A DNA stretch of 64,000 bases, from assembly GCF_003570985.1 (NCBI RefSeq), contig NZ_QXIW01000031.1, forward strand, positions 223,015 through 287,014, in the 5' to 3' direction. Each line of letters begins with the position of its first letter. Position 1 is the first letter of the stretch. Below are positions 44,420-52,795 of this stretch, in pieces. This stretch comes from Candidatus Cryosericum hinesii (GTDB lineage Bacteria; Caldisericota; Caldisericia; Cryosericales; Cryosericaceae). The position numbers were made by a program, and so were the translations under genes. The notes below the pieces were generated by a model that was not told the origin of the DNA, did no database searches, and saw only the letters and a program-made list of their open reading frames with translations.

Positions 44420-45679
44420 TTATGTCGCTGGTTCTTCCTCCAGATGGCCACCGCACACCAGGCAGTTCGGATCACGGTCGACGCGGGCGCCATACCACCG
44501 AAGAATGCTCGGGTGTGTCCACTTGAACCCCATGCGCGGCCAGTTCGCATAGGCTTCTTCGCGCCGGTTTGCCCAGACGTAGAAATCCGAGGCGAGGTCT
44601 TCGTCGACCGTACTCATCCCGGTCTCGATACCGCGTGACAATTCCACCAGTGCCATCTTGGTCATCATATTCGCGATGGGAGCGATGTCGGAGGACAGCC
44701 CGACCTGGATCATGGTGTTGATCTTGTCTTCCTCGACGTAGGCGGGCAATATGGCGAGAGCCTGCCGCTTTTGTGACATCTCCTCTTCGCGGCCGTCGAT
44801 AAGGCCCGAGGAGAATATGCAGTTGTAGCAGGGGCCCTTCCAGGGTCGTACGCGCAGGACGTCGCCGCCTGCGGCGCGTGTGATGGCGCGTCCATACAGG
44901 GCGACCTTGTTGTTGTTGAGGGACATCTGGTTGAGGTTGAAACGGCTCTGGTCATTGTCAGAGGCGACGATGAGCAAGTCAGAGGCTGCGACCGCATCCT
45001 CGACTTGACTCAGTGCCTGGTTGATGTTGACTTCCATCGTGGAGACTTCGGCAAAAGGGTTCTTCTGCAGCAGCTGGTCCCGTACCGCGAGCGTCTTGTA
45101 CCGGCCCAGATCGTTCACGCCACACACATGGCGGCTGATGTTCCCCAGCTCGAGTCGGTCGAAGTCGATAAGAGTAAAATGGCCGATCCCCGCGCGGGCC
45201 AGTTCCAGAGCGATGGGGGAACCGCCGCTGCCAAGACCGACGATGACGACTTTTTTCTCGGCCAGCGCCGACGTCTCGAGGAGCCCGGTGTTGCGGGAGA
45301 ACAACTCGGAGCGGCGAGGGACAAACCGCGTGTCTGCGCCGGCTACGCCCTTCTCGGTCAGGACAAGTGCGCGGCAGGAGGGTGAATCCGCCACGCCGGT
45401 CCCCACCAACAGGACCACGATGGGTCCCCCGTCAGGGTCGACACGACTGCGAACTTGCAGCATGAGCTTCTCTTCGTCGACGAACCCCGTAGCGTCCGAA
45501 CGCATCGCGACACAAGGGCAGATGTGCCCAGAAGGCGTGAAAGAAGGCTTCTCGGTATACGCGTGGAAGACCGTCCAGTCGTCGAACCCGTATGCGACAC
45601 CATCGAGCAGGCGGACGTCCCCCGCCTGGCTGAGCAGGTCGCGGACCTGCTCTTCAAAGACATAGACCAGGGGTGTCAT
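44420..45679 (-). CDS. E1-like ThiF-family adenylyltransferase of a ubiquitin-like conjugation system
   Basis: 419 residues. The ThiF/E1 fold at about 140-350 has GLGSGG (148-153), D172-x7-N180-x2-R183, the ATP-gripping K195 and D241 in SDNDQSR. Zinc ligands are C284-YN-C287 and C406-LV-C409. It should activate the C-terminus of a small protein by adenylation. Residues 1-135 form an extra N-terminal domain (with C54 and C56) that I cannot assign. I see no Cys in the catalytic-domain region after the first zinc pair, so the E1 thioester cysteine is not obvious. Last in the operon; its ATG overlaps the 66-residue gene's stop. Confidence 0.87.
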   Translation of the reverse strand: MTPLVYVFEEQVRDLLSQAGDVRLLDGVAYGFDDWTVFHAYTEKPSFTPSGHICPCVAMRSDATGFVDEEKLMLQVRSRVDPDGGPIVVLLVGTGVADSPSCRALVLTEKGVAGADTRFVPRRSELFSRNTGLLETSALAEKKVVIVGLGSGGSPIALELARAGIGHFTLIDFDRLELGNISRHVCGVNDLGRYKTLAVRDQLLQKNPFAEVSTMEVNINQALSQVEDAVAASDLLIVASDNDQSRFNLNQMSLNNNKVALYGRAITRAAGGDVLRVRPWKGPCYNCIFSSGLIDGREEEMSQKRQALAILPAYVEEDKINTMIQVGLSSDIAPIANMMTKMALVELSRGIETGMSTVDEDLASDFYVWANRREEAYANWPRMGFKWTHPSILRWYGARVDRDPNCLVCGGHLEEEPAT

Positions 45680-45876
45680 GGCAGTCCGCAGGCGAAGAAG
45701 CCGTCGCGCGTTGGGTCATCCGCCGTCACAGCATCCGGCGAGAGCTGAGGGGACTTGGCGTCGACAAGTACCAGCTCTTGTGTTCGCGGGTCGAAGACCA
45801 GCTTCTTGGTCGTCATCTTGCCCTGTGTTATCTGTGCCAGATGGTCCTGGACGCTCTTTGAGTCTTTCTCTTCCAT
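45676..45876 (-). CDS. 66-residue unknown between E2 and E1 genes, candidate modifier or target
   Basis: Small acidic protein: a charged start, then KKLVFDPRTQELVLVDAK (probably a beta hairpin) and a tail ending DGFFACGLP. ATG with GAGGAGG at six bases; the stop overlaps the E1 start as ATGA, so it is expressed in step with E1. It lacks the terminal Gly-Gly of known ubiquitin-like proteins and seems short for a full beta-grasp fold. By position it is the best candidate for the protein activated or conjugated by this system. A Gly two residues before Leu-Pro at the end would allow trimming by the JAMM peptidase. This is inference. Confidence 0.65.
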   Translation of the reverse strand: MEEKDSKSVQDHLAQITQGKMTTKKLVFDPRTQELVLVDAKSPQLSPDAVTADDPTRDGFFACGLP

Positions 45877-45893
45877 CGTGTTCCTCCTCGTGA

Positions 45894-46346
45894 TCAGGCT
45901 GTCATGTGTGGCAGATAGTGGTCTATGGCATAGCCGCTGTCCAGATGGCCTTCATAGGCTTCGAGCCAGGCCCGGATTTTTAGCAGGATTTTGGAGAATG
46001 TGATATTGGGGCTCCAGTGAGAGGCGCTGTAGTGACAGATGCGTACGACGCCGTTCTCCGGTTTCAGCAGGTGCATTGGGTACGATGTCCCCAGGTCGGC
46101 CAGGGAGTGCCCAAAGCGGTCTCGGAGGACGGGACTGACGATCTCGACGATAGGGACGGAGTTTGGCAGGTCGGCGGGCACGTGGAGACGGACGATATAT
46201 TCGTGGCCCGCATTGGAGCGCAAGGTTCCCTCGATGATGGCATGACCGGGGATGATGCTGTCCTTCAGGAAGAAGGTCGGGAAATAGCGCGACAGGATAT
46301 CCATTTCTAGATGCAGTCTCGTTGACTGCTGCGAAGACCAGCCCAC
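45894..46346 (-). CDS. E2-like ubiquitin-conjugating-fold protein
   Basis: 150 residues. The order is typical of bacterial E2 proteins: HEYIVRLHVPADLPNSVPIVEIV (sheet and flap), then ENGVVRIC104HYSASHWSPN with the probable catalytic Cys104, followed by the long C-terminal helix FSKILLKIRAWLEAYEGHLDSG. Start is GTG, five bases behind the JAMM stop; an alternative is the ATG at residue 15. It would take the activated small protein from the E1 and attach it to a target. Confidence 0.8.
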   Translation of the reverse strand: MGWSSQQSTRLHLEMDILSRYFPTFFLKDSIIPGHAIIEGTLRSNAGHEYIVRLHVPADLPNSVPIVEIVSPVLRDRFGHSLADLGTSYPMHLLKPENGVVRICHYSASHWSPNITFSKILLKIRAWLEAYEGHLDSGYAIDHYLPHMTA

Positions 46347-46351
46347 GGGAC

Positions 46352-47419
46352 TCAGCCCTCTCTGTCGCGGGGGGCGTCAGACCCCGTGTGTTCCCGATTG
46401 ACAAGGAACGTTGTAACCAGATCCTCGATGTGTGTAACGACATTGTCACCACGGTCCATGGCTACAAACAGGGTGCGCGGGGTTTTCCAGGACTCCTCCT
46501 GTCCTGCTGGAATGTCCACGGGCCGACATTCGACGACGGGCTTGACGACAGGGTAGGAATGTGGAAAAACGACCTCGAAGGAGTAGCCATCGCGCTCAAA
46601 GGCCAACGACACTCGTCCATCCTCTCGCTGCAGGATCTCAACGTCTCGTTCGAGCGCCGACAACTCCTGGGACAGGCGGTACAGTTCGCCCCGCCCTTCG
46701 GGTGTCGCCATGAACGAGGAGCTGGGGAAGGTTGGATTGGCTGTCTGAGGCGTGGCTGCCATGACGGCAAATGTTGTGCTGGGGATGGCTTCATAGGTTG
46801 AGACGGGAGTGCGTGGCTCTCCGTGTGGAAATCCTTTGACGGCCTCCATGGCAGTACGTACGGGGCTGGAACCGGGCAGGATGAGCCACGTTAGCTGCCG
46901 GCGTTCTCCACCTCCGTGTGCATGGTACAGATATGCGCGCATCTCGACTCTGTCGGACTTGTCGGCGAAATTGCATATCGTGAGCAACCAGGCATTGAAC
47001 CCGTTCTTGTCGAGTGCACGCTGCATTGTGTTCGAGTCGCCGTTGGACGGTACGGTGAGCCCGAGTCTGTGGTGGGAGTGCCAGGTGCCGACATGCTGCA
47101 GGCCGTGCAGGTCGTGGAGGATTCCGCCGGCAGACTTGAGAAACGAAGACTCCTGGTGGAATGCTGCGTCGTCGTGTTTAGCAGTTTCGCTTGGGCCCAG
47201 CACATACTCGATCATCGGTGAACCCGTATGGGTCCAGAAACCAAAGAGGTCTCCACCGGTCTCGATACTTGGATAGTCTGAGACGAAACGGGCCATGGTC
47301 TCCAGTTCGCCCTCGTAGATGAACGCCTTGTCACCGCGTGATACCCCGGACGTCTCAGTCCGCTTGTGGACGGAAGCCGCTATTGTGCGCCTGAACTTCT
47401 CGCTGTGGCCTCTTGCCAT
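46352..47419 (-). CDS. JAMM/MPN peptidase with RWD/UBC-like C-terminal domain
   Basis: 355 residues. Residues 30-190 are a JAB1/MPN domain: E53 in SIETGGDLFGFW and H114-S-H116-x8-S125-x2-D128, a complete zinc site with one residue more than the usual spacing. Residues 240-345 resemble an RWD or ubiquitin-conjugating fold: the helix RGELYRLSQELSALERDV, then VSLAFERDGYSFEVVFPHSY, PVVKPVVECRP and a last helix. I read it as a deconjugating or precursor-processing peptidase fused to an E2-like docking domain. The start follows GGGGAGG; first gene of the operon behind a good promoter. Confidence 0.82.
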   Translation of the reverse strand: MARGHSEKFRRTIAASVHKRTETSGVSRGDKAFIYEGELETMARFVSDYPSIETGGDLFGFWTHTGSPMIEYVLGPSETAKHDDAAFHQESSFLKSAGGILHDLHGLQHVGTWHSHHRLGLTVPSNGDSNTMQRALDKNGFNAWLLTICNFADKSDRVEMRAYLYHAHGGGERRQLTWLILPGSSPVRTAMEAVKGFPHGEPRTPVSTYEAIPSTTFAVMAATPQTANPTFPSSSFMATPEGRGELYRLSQELSALERDVEILQREDGRVSLAFERDGYSFEVVFPHSYPVVKPVVECRPVDIPAGQEESWKTPRTLFVAMDRGDNVVTHIEDLVTTFLVNREHTGSDAPRDREG

Positions 47420-47463
47420 TGTTCCTCCCCTGAAACTCCTCTCAGTGTTCTCTGGCTGTGGAG

Positions 47464-47490
47464 AGTATAACACGAGATGCAAAACGGCAA
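47464..47490 (-). promoter_or_regulatory. promoter of the ubiquitin-like conjugation operon
   Basis: Extended -10 TGTTATACT on the minus strand (TATACT at 47464-47469) with TTGCCG/CTTGCC at about 15-16 bases upstream. The leader would be about 40 bases. Only A/T-rich spacer is seen between this and the EamA gene. Confidence 0.55.
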
Positions 47491-47542
47491 GTATTTTGGT
47501 ACGACAAGTTATCTAAGGCTGACAATCGCTTTGGCCCCTTCT

Positions 47543-48469
47543 TCATTGACCAGTGGTTGAAGGCAATGTCGACGGTACGTTGAGTTTCGGTGTCGGGAGG
47601 TTGCCGACGACGACACCGGTCACGATGAGGAGACCTCCGGCAAGGGCAACAGGCTTCATGTGTTCGCCGAGGAGAACCAATGCATAGAAGGCAGAGAGGA
47701 CCGGTTCCAGGGAGTCAATGATGACGGCACGCTGAGCGCCGATCATGGCGATGCCCTGCACGAACAGGAACATGCCGCCTGCGGCCGACAAACCGATGCC
47801 GGCAAAGGCGAGCATAGCCGTGCGAGAGCTGAAAACGACCGGGTAGAAGACGGGCTGGCCTATGGTGAGGAGGCACAGAACTATAGCGGGAGCCACCTGG
47901 TTGTAGAGGCCGAGCGTGCGCGGGTCGACTCCACGAATGACGCGCTGCGAGAGCACGGCGTACAGCGCATAGGCCACTGTGCAGGCCAGCATGGTCAGGA
48001 CGCCGATCCCGGAGACGCTGCGGAAACTCGCGCCCAGCAGGAGCAGCAGGCCGACGGCGATGACTCCTACGGACGCCAGGTAGGCGCGCGTCACGCGTTC
48101 ATGCAGGAAGATCCAGGCAAACAGGCCGGCGAAGGCGGGGTAGCAGTGGAACAGGAACATGGCGGTCGACACGGGCAGCAGCCGGAGGGCGGTGAAGTAT
48201 AGCAACGTCGGCCCGGTGACGAACACGGCCGAGAAGCCCAGGAGGACGCCTGCCTCATGCCAGTTGCGCGGAAACAGCAGGTGCCAGTTTGAGAGCCCAA
48301 TGACCACGACCAGGATGATACTGGCGAGGAGGTAGCGCTCCTTCAGCAGCTCCAGAGGGCTCAGGTTGTACCGGTACGCGAACTTGGCGAGGACCGAGAC
48401 GCCGCTGTAGATGACGGCCGACGCGATGGCGACCAGGATTCCACCTTTTCGAACCTGAGGCTGATTCAT
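47543..48469 (-). CDS. EamA/DMT-family transporter
   Basis: About 308 residues with ten membrane helices in two EamA halves (about 12-145 and 160-295), for example LALFHC-like FLFHCYPAFAGLFAWIFLHE and DSLEPVLSAFYALVLLGEH, the repeated P-x-x-x-x-L-x-x-x-x-x-x-E endings. Substrate is likely an amino acid or metabolite. Start after AAAGGAG. Not related in sequence closely to the next gene though of the same superfamily. Confidence 0.85.
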   Translation of the reverse strand: MNQPQVRKGGILVAIASAVIYSGVSVLAKFAYRYNLSPLELLKERYLLASIILVVVIGLSNWHLLFPRNWHEAGVLLGFSAVFVTGPTLLYFTALRLLPVSTAMFLFHCYPAFAGLFAWIFLHERVTRAYLASVGVIAVGLLLLLGASFRSVSGIGVLTMLACTVAYALYAVLSQRVIRGVDPRTLGLYNQVAPAIVLCLLTIGQPVFYPVVFSSRTAMLAFAGIGLSAAGGMFLFVQGIAMIGAQRAVIIDSLEPVLSAFYALVLLGEHMKPVALAGGLLIVTGVVVGNLPTPKLNVPSTLPSTTGQ

Positions 48470-48630
48470 GTGCGCTGCTCCTTTCGAATCATGTAACAAT
48501 TCATGATACTGCCGCAGATGAAGAGCGCAAGGATGCGAGGCAGGGCGCAGGTGTCACATCATCTCACCGAGGGTGTGTGACGTCGGATATGTAGTGCGGG
48601 GAGTTGGGGAGATGTACACGGTGTCGAGGT

Positions 48631-49632
48631 TTACGGCGTGATCGGTACTTGGATGCTGTGCCGGCTCTCGTAGACTCTCAGGAAGACGACGCCACCCAGG
48701 ATGAGGAGACTGCCGGCGATCTGGATACCGTTCAGGTGTTCATCCAGCACGACGTAGGCGATCACTGCGGTAAATGCCGGCTCGAGGGTAAGAATCAGGT
48801 TGGCGACACTTGACGGCAAGTAGCCGAGGCTGACATTGTACAGTCCAAAACCCGCGAGAGTGGGACCTGCCGCCAGGAGGAAGAGGATGAACCAGCCCCG
48901 CGCGGCTTTTCCAAGCCACAGCAGATCCGCGGGGCGAACGGCCGCGCCGGGCAGGAACCTCCCGAACGACAGATTGAGCAGAAGCAGGAAGCACGCTGCG
49001 AAGGCGAACGTGTACAGCAGGGTCGTCCAGGGGTTGAGACCTCGCTGAGAGGCTGAACGGCCCATCAGACTGTAACCCGCGTACCAGAGACCCGACAGCG
49101 TTCCTGTCACGATACCTGTCAGGTTTCCCTGCCATGCGCCGGGCTCGAGAGCGCCGGAAACCAGAACGCAGCCTCCCAGGCAGCCTGCGATTGTCACAAT
49201 TTTGACCCATCCGAGGCGTTCCTTCAGGAGCCATCTGGCCAGAAGAGCGGTGAACGCCGCCGAGGAGTAGCTCAGAACAGTCGACACGGCTGCTCCGTTG
49301 AGAGAGACGGACAGCGTCCAGAAGGAATTGAACATCGTCAGTATGAGACCATAGGCAACAAGGTAGCCCGCATGGCGTCGCTCCACGTGCAGCAGGCGCG
49401 GATGCAGGATGGCGAGAACAATCAGCATCGTGAGCGCCACGAACGAGTCTCGCCAGAAGGCCAGAACCAGCGCCGGCATGTTGTAGGTTTGTGTGAGGTA
49501 GCGGATGAAGATGGCCGTGGTCGACAGAATGATGGCGCTGGCCACAGCGATGGGATACCCACGCGCAAGGTCCGAGCGATCGCGGACAGAGCTGGCAACT
49601 TGTTGTTCCTGGCTAAGTGTCGTCTGTTTCAT
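48631..49632 (-). CDS. EamA/DMT-family transporter
   Basis: 333 residues, ten helices in two EamA repeats. A hydrophilic N-terminus of about 24 residues precedes the first helix. LSYSSAAFTALLARWLLKERLG and LILTLEPAFTAVIAYVVLDEHL end each half. It starts 24 bases behind sdaAA on the same strand and may export or import serine or pyruvate-related products, but that is only context. Confidence 0.85.
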   Translation of the reverse strand: MKQTTLSQEQQVASSVRDRSDLARGYPIAVASAIILSTTAIFIRYLTQTYNMPALVLAFWRDSFVALTMLIVLAILHPRLLHVERRHAGYLVAYGLILTMFNSFWTLSVSLNGAAVSTVLSYSSAAFTALLARWLLKERLGWVKIVTIAGCLGGCVLVSGALEPGAWQGNLTGIVTGTLSGLWYAGYSLMGRSASQRGLNPWTTLLYTFAFAACFLLLLNLSFGRFLPGAAVRPADLLWLGKAARGWFILFLLAAGPTLAGFGLYNVSLGYLPSSVANLILTLEPAFTAVIAYVVLDEHLNGIQIAGSLLILGGVVFLRVYESRHSIQVPITP

Positions 49633-49656
49633 CCTATATATCGCTGATGCGAAGCG

Positions 49657-50586
49657 TTACGGTCGTATCCTCTTGAATTCGGCAGCGATGCGAACCGCGG
49701 TGGGCGTGGCTGCGAGTCCACCGAGTGACGTCTCCTTGAGGGAACTCGACATGTCGCGGCCGATATGGTCCATGGCCTGGACGACTTCATCGAAGGGGAC
49801 GACCGTCCGGATGCCGGCGAGTGCCATCTCCGCGCTGGCAACTGCGTTGACGGCGGCCATGACGTTGCGCTTGACGCAGGGGATCTCGACCAGTCCGGCG
49901 ATGGGGTCACACACCAGCCCGAGGACACTTTTCAGCGCAAAGGCCGCAGCGCTTTCGATCGCCTCCTGATCTTCGGAAAAGAGGGAAACGAGGGCCGCGG
50001 CTGTCATGGCGCCGGCGGAACCGTTCTCGGCCTGACAGCCGTGCTGTGAACCTGATAACGAGGCCTGAAGGGCGATGCACTCCCCGATGCCCCCGGCGAC
50101 AAACAGTCCCTGCACGATGCGTTCCTCGGCGACATGGTGAGCGTCGGCGATCGTCAGATAGGCGCCTGGAAGAACACCGCTTGCGCCTGCCGTGGGGGCC
50201 GCGACGATCCGTCCCATGCACGCGTTGTTCTCGGCCGCAGCCAGGGTATTGCGGATGACGGTGCTGAACTGATTGCCGAGTAGTGACCCGCCGCCTCGGA
50301 TGAGGGCATCCATATGGGCGGCACCTCCATCGATCATGCGTGAGGGGGTTCGGTTCGGGTGTTCCAGTCCCTCTCGCAGCGTCCCGTGCATGGCGTCGAG
50401 GACGGTATGCATGCGCGAGATAACCTCGGATTCGGGCAGCTCCTGGTTCTTGGACTCATACATCACGAAGAACCCGGCGAGTGTCAGGATGTCATACTCT
50501 TCCATGAGACGACGTGCATCCGAAAGCCCGTGGATACGGATGCGCTTGATCTCGTCCAGCACTTCAGTCTTCTTCGGCACGCTCAT
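49657..50586 (-). CDS. sdaAA: L-serine dehydratase, iron-sulfur alpha subunit
   Basis: 309 residues. The alpha-chain blocks APTAGASGVLPGAYL, GSQHGCQAENGSAGAMTAAA, LVCDPIAGLVEIPCVKRN are present, with three cysteines placed to ligate the 4Fe-4S cluster that acts as Lewis acid. Converts L-serine to pyruvate and ammonia. Overlaps the beta gene by 23 bases. Confidence 0.93.
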   Translation of the reverse strand: MSVPKKTEVLDEIKRIRIHGLSDARRLMEEYDILTLAGFFVMYESKNQELPESEVISRMHTVLDAMHGTLREGLEHPNRTPSRMIDGGAAHMDALIRGGGSLLGNQFSTVIRNTLAAAENNACMGRIVAAPTAGASGVLPGAYLTIADAHHVAEERIVQGLFVAGGIGECIALQASLSGSQHGCQAENGSAGAMTAAALVSLFSEDQEAIESAAAFALKSVLGLVCDPIAGLVEIPCVKRNVMAAVNAVASAEMALAGIRTVVPFDEVVQAMDHIGRDMSSSLKETSLGGLAATPTAVRIAAEFKRIRP

Positions 50587-51256
50587 ATTCGTTCCCCAGT
50601 TTGTTGATAGTCACGACGTCGGTAACGTCTGTGTTTGACCGGAAATAGTCGGCGAGGTCGCCCGGACAGGGCTGGTCGAGTTTCATGATCGCCATTGCAC
50701 CTCCCGTGTTCTTGTCACGTGAGATTTGGGCATAGGCGACGTTGATGCCGCGTGCGCCGAGCGCATCGCCGAGCAGCGCCATCATGCCGGGAACGTCGCG
50801 ATATGTCACGAAGAGCAAGTTATGCTTTCCTGAGAAATCGACCCGTGCGCCGTTGATACCGACAATCTTGACGGAACCCCCTCCGACAGAAATGCCTTCA
50901 ACGACAAATGGGTGGTCCCCGTCGGGATCGGTGAAGGTGATGGAGGCGCAGTTGGGGTGTTTCTCTGGGTCGATTGCCTGCTCGAAGGCGACATCGACCC
51001 CTTCTTGCGCGGCAATGTCGTAGCTCTGCTTGATCCGGGGGTCGTCAACACGCAATCCCAGGATGCCGCCCAGGATCGCTTTGTCCGTGCCGTGGCCCCG
51101 TCCGGTCTCTGCAAACGAATTGTAGAGTATGATTCGAACTCTTCTGACAGGCTTGTCATAGACGCGCTGTGCCAGATAGCCGATCTTGGCAGCGCCTGCC
51201 GTGTGCGAACTGGAGGGTCCGATCATGATCGGCCCCATGACGTCGAAAATGGCCAT
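50564..51256 (-). CDS. sdaAB: L-serine dehydratase, beta subunit
   Basis: 230 residues. The SDH beta domain (FDVMGPIMIGPSSSHTAGAAKIG, FAETGRGHGTDKAILGGILG) is followed by an ACT domain at about 145-215 (FVTYRDVPGMMALLGDALGARGINVAYAQISRDKN read in two parts). First gene of sdaAB-sdaAA-eamA behind a good promoter. Confidence 0.93.
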   Translation of the reverse strand: MAIFDVMGPIMIGPSSSHTAGAAKIGYLAQRVYDKPVRRVRIILYNSFAETGRGHGTDKAILGGILGLRVDDPRIKQSYDIAAQEGVDVAFEQAIDPEKHPNCASITFTDPDGDHPFVVEGISVGGGSVKIVGINGARVDFSGKHNLLFVTYRDVPGMMALLGDALGARGINVAYAQISRDKNTGGAMAIMKLDQPCPGDLADYFRSNTDVTDVVTINKLGNEYERAEED

Positions 51257-51279
51257 GTGTGCCTCCTGATGTCACTCCA

Positions 51280-51306
51280 AGTATAGGATGGAGGGGGTCG
51301 TGTCAA
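51280..51306 (-). promoter_or_regulatory. promoter of the serine dehydratase operon
   Basis: TTGACA and TATACT on the minus strand with a 15-base spacer, slightly short; about 24 bases before the sdaAB ATG. Confidence 0.5.
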
Positions 51307-51332
51307 GCCGACAGATGTGGTGAGGAGCGCTG

Positions 51333-51361
51333 TTGCCCAGCTGCCGTATCCGCAATATACT
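51333..51361 (+). promoter_or_regulatory. promoter of the patatin gene series
   Basis: TTGCCC, 17-base spacer, TATACT (51356-51361), about 50 bases before the patatin ATG. Confidence 0.6.
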
Positions 51362-51414
51362 AATATATTACTAAGAAGAGGATTATTCCCGGCCCCGGAA
51401 CAGGAGGAGTGACG

Positions 51415-52197
51415 ATGAGGACTCACAGGAAGCAAAAGCTTGGCTTGGCTCTCAGTTCGGGCGGGGTCCTTGCGTATGCGCACATAGGCGTGCTGCGGGC
51501 GCTGGAAGAGCTTCACGTTCAGGTTGACCTGTTTTCGGGTGCTTCGATGGGCGCCGTGGTAGCCGTGTTCAGTGCGGCGGGCCTCGACTCCGAAGCCCTG
51601 GAAGCCCTCAGCGTCAAGCACGGCGCCCAGGTGGCCACGCTGCTCGGGTCCGCCATTTCTGTGAGTGGCCTGACGACGCCCTTGCGCCTGCGCGCCGCTC
51701 TCCGCAAATCGCTCCCGGTGACGGTTTTCGAGGCTCTCAAGAAACCCGTCTGCATCGCCGCGACCGACGTGCAGACCGGTAAAGCCCTTCTTTTTGACAG
51801 TGGGGACATCTGGGGTCCCTTGTCGGGGAGCTTCAGCCTGCCAGGCATGTTTCCGGTTGTTGAGTCCGGCGACCAGCATCTGCTGGATGGCTGCATGTCG
51901 CTGCCGGTTCCCGTGACGGAGCTGCGCAAGCGGGGCGCCACGAGGGTCATTGCGGTATCACTGTATGATCCGGATCAGCAAGAAGAGTACAAGCCCAGCC
52001 TGAACATCCCAAAACTGCTCGAACGTTCGCTCAACCTGATGTTCAACAACATCGCAAGGCCGGAGCTCGAGGCGGCTGATCTGGTTATCCGGCCTGATCT
52101 CAAGGGCTGTGCGCCTGCGGACGTCCACGGGTATGTCGTGCGAGGGTATGATGCAGCCATGAGCAGAAAGGCGGAGATCGAGGCGCTGCTTGCCTGA
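51415..52197 (+). CDS. patatin-like phospholipase (RssA type)
   Basis: About 260 residues. Oxyanion loop SSGGVLAYAHIGVL, nucleophile elbow FSGASMG with the catalytic Ser and the dyad Asp in LLDGCMSLP form the patatin active site. RssA-like short bacterial patatins act as lipid acyl hydrolases. Two starts are possible, GTG at 51409 or this ATG; GGAGG seven bases ahead favours the ATG. The last codons overlap the next gene. Confidence 0.87.
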   Translation: MRTHRKQKLGLALSSGGVLAYAHIGVLRALEELHVQVDLFSGASMGAVVAVFSAAGLDSEALEALSVKHGAQVATLLGSAISVSGLTTPLRLRAALRKSLPVTVFEALKKPVCIAATDVQTGKALLFDSGDIWGPLSGSFSLPGMFPVVESGDQHLLDGCMSLPVPVTELRKRGATRVIAVSLYDPDQQEEYKPSLNIPKLLERSLNLMFNNIARPELEAADLVIRPDLKGCAPADVHGYVVRGYDAAMSRKAEIEALLA

Positions 52198-52792
52198 CAT
52201 CCAGAGGATTCTGGGTGCACTGCAGCAGTGGACCGCGGAGTGGGCCTCCAGGACCGTGTCTGCCGGCTGGAATGCATTTCTGCCATTCGTTCCTTCTCTG
52301 GTGGCAACTGCCGCGCTTCTTGTTCTGATAGCAGTGGCCGGTATCGTCATCCGGATGCGTCGCGACCGAGTGTTTCACGGAGCAACGCTGAGTTCCATCG
52401 ACGCCATGGACGGTACGCAGTTCGAGGAGTTTCTGGCAGTGCTGTTTGTCCATCTGGGTTACCGCGTCCAGCATGTTGGCATGAGTCATGACTTCGGGGC
52501 CGACCTGGTGCTGACGTCGTCCCGTAAGCGCATCGTCGTGCAGGCAAAGAGGTATAGCGGCAACGTCGGCATCGGCGCTGTGCAGGAGGCTCTGGGGGCC
52601 GTGCAGTATTACCGTGGCACGCGTGGCATGGTCGTCGCGAGCAGCGGGTTCACGGAATCAGCCCGAGAGCTGGCGGCAAGGTCGGGGGTCGAACTGTGGG
52701 ATAGACAGCGGCTTGCAGCCGCTATGGCGAGGATAGTGACCAGAGGCCGTGAAGTCGGGCGGAAACCTGCCTGCATTAAACATGAGGAGTGA
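52190..52792 (+). CDS. membrane-anchored Mrr-like restriction endonuclease fold protein
   Basis: 200 residues. One membrane helix at about 35-55 (VATAALLVLIAVAGIVI) precedes an Mrr_cat domain at about 70-180: GTQFEEFLAVLFVHLGYRV, then the PD-(D/E)xK pattern HDFGADLVL with D, and VVQAKRY as Q-x-K, followed by GAVQEALGAVQYY. TTG start overlapping the patatin stop with GAGG at six bases. DNA- or nucleotide-cleaving activity is plausible but unproven; membrane-tethered Mrr proteins are known from several phyla. Confidence 0.75.
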   Translation: MPDIQRILGALQQWTAEWASRTVSAGWNAFLPFVPSLVATAALLVLIAVAGIVIRMRRDRVFHGATLSSIDAMDGTQFEEFLAVLFVHLGYRVQHVGMSHDFGADLVLTSSRKRIVVQAKRYSGNVGIGAVQEALGAVQYYRGTRGMVVASSGFTESARELAARSGVELWDRQRLAAAMARIVTRGREVGRKPACIKHEE

Positions 52793-52795
52793 GCC

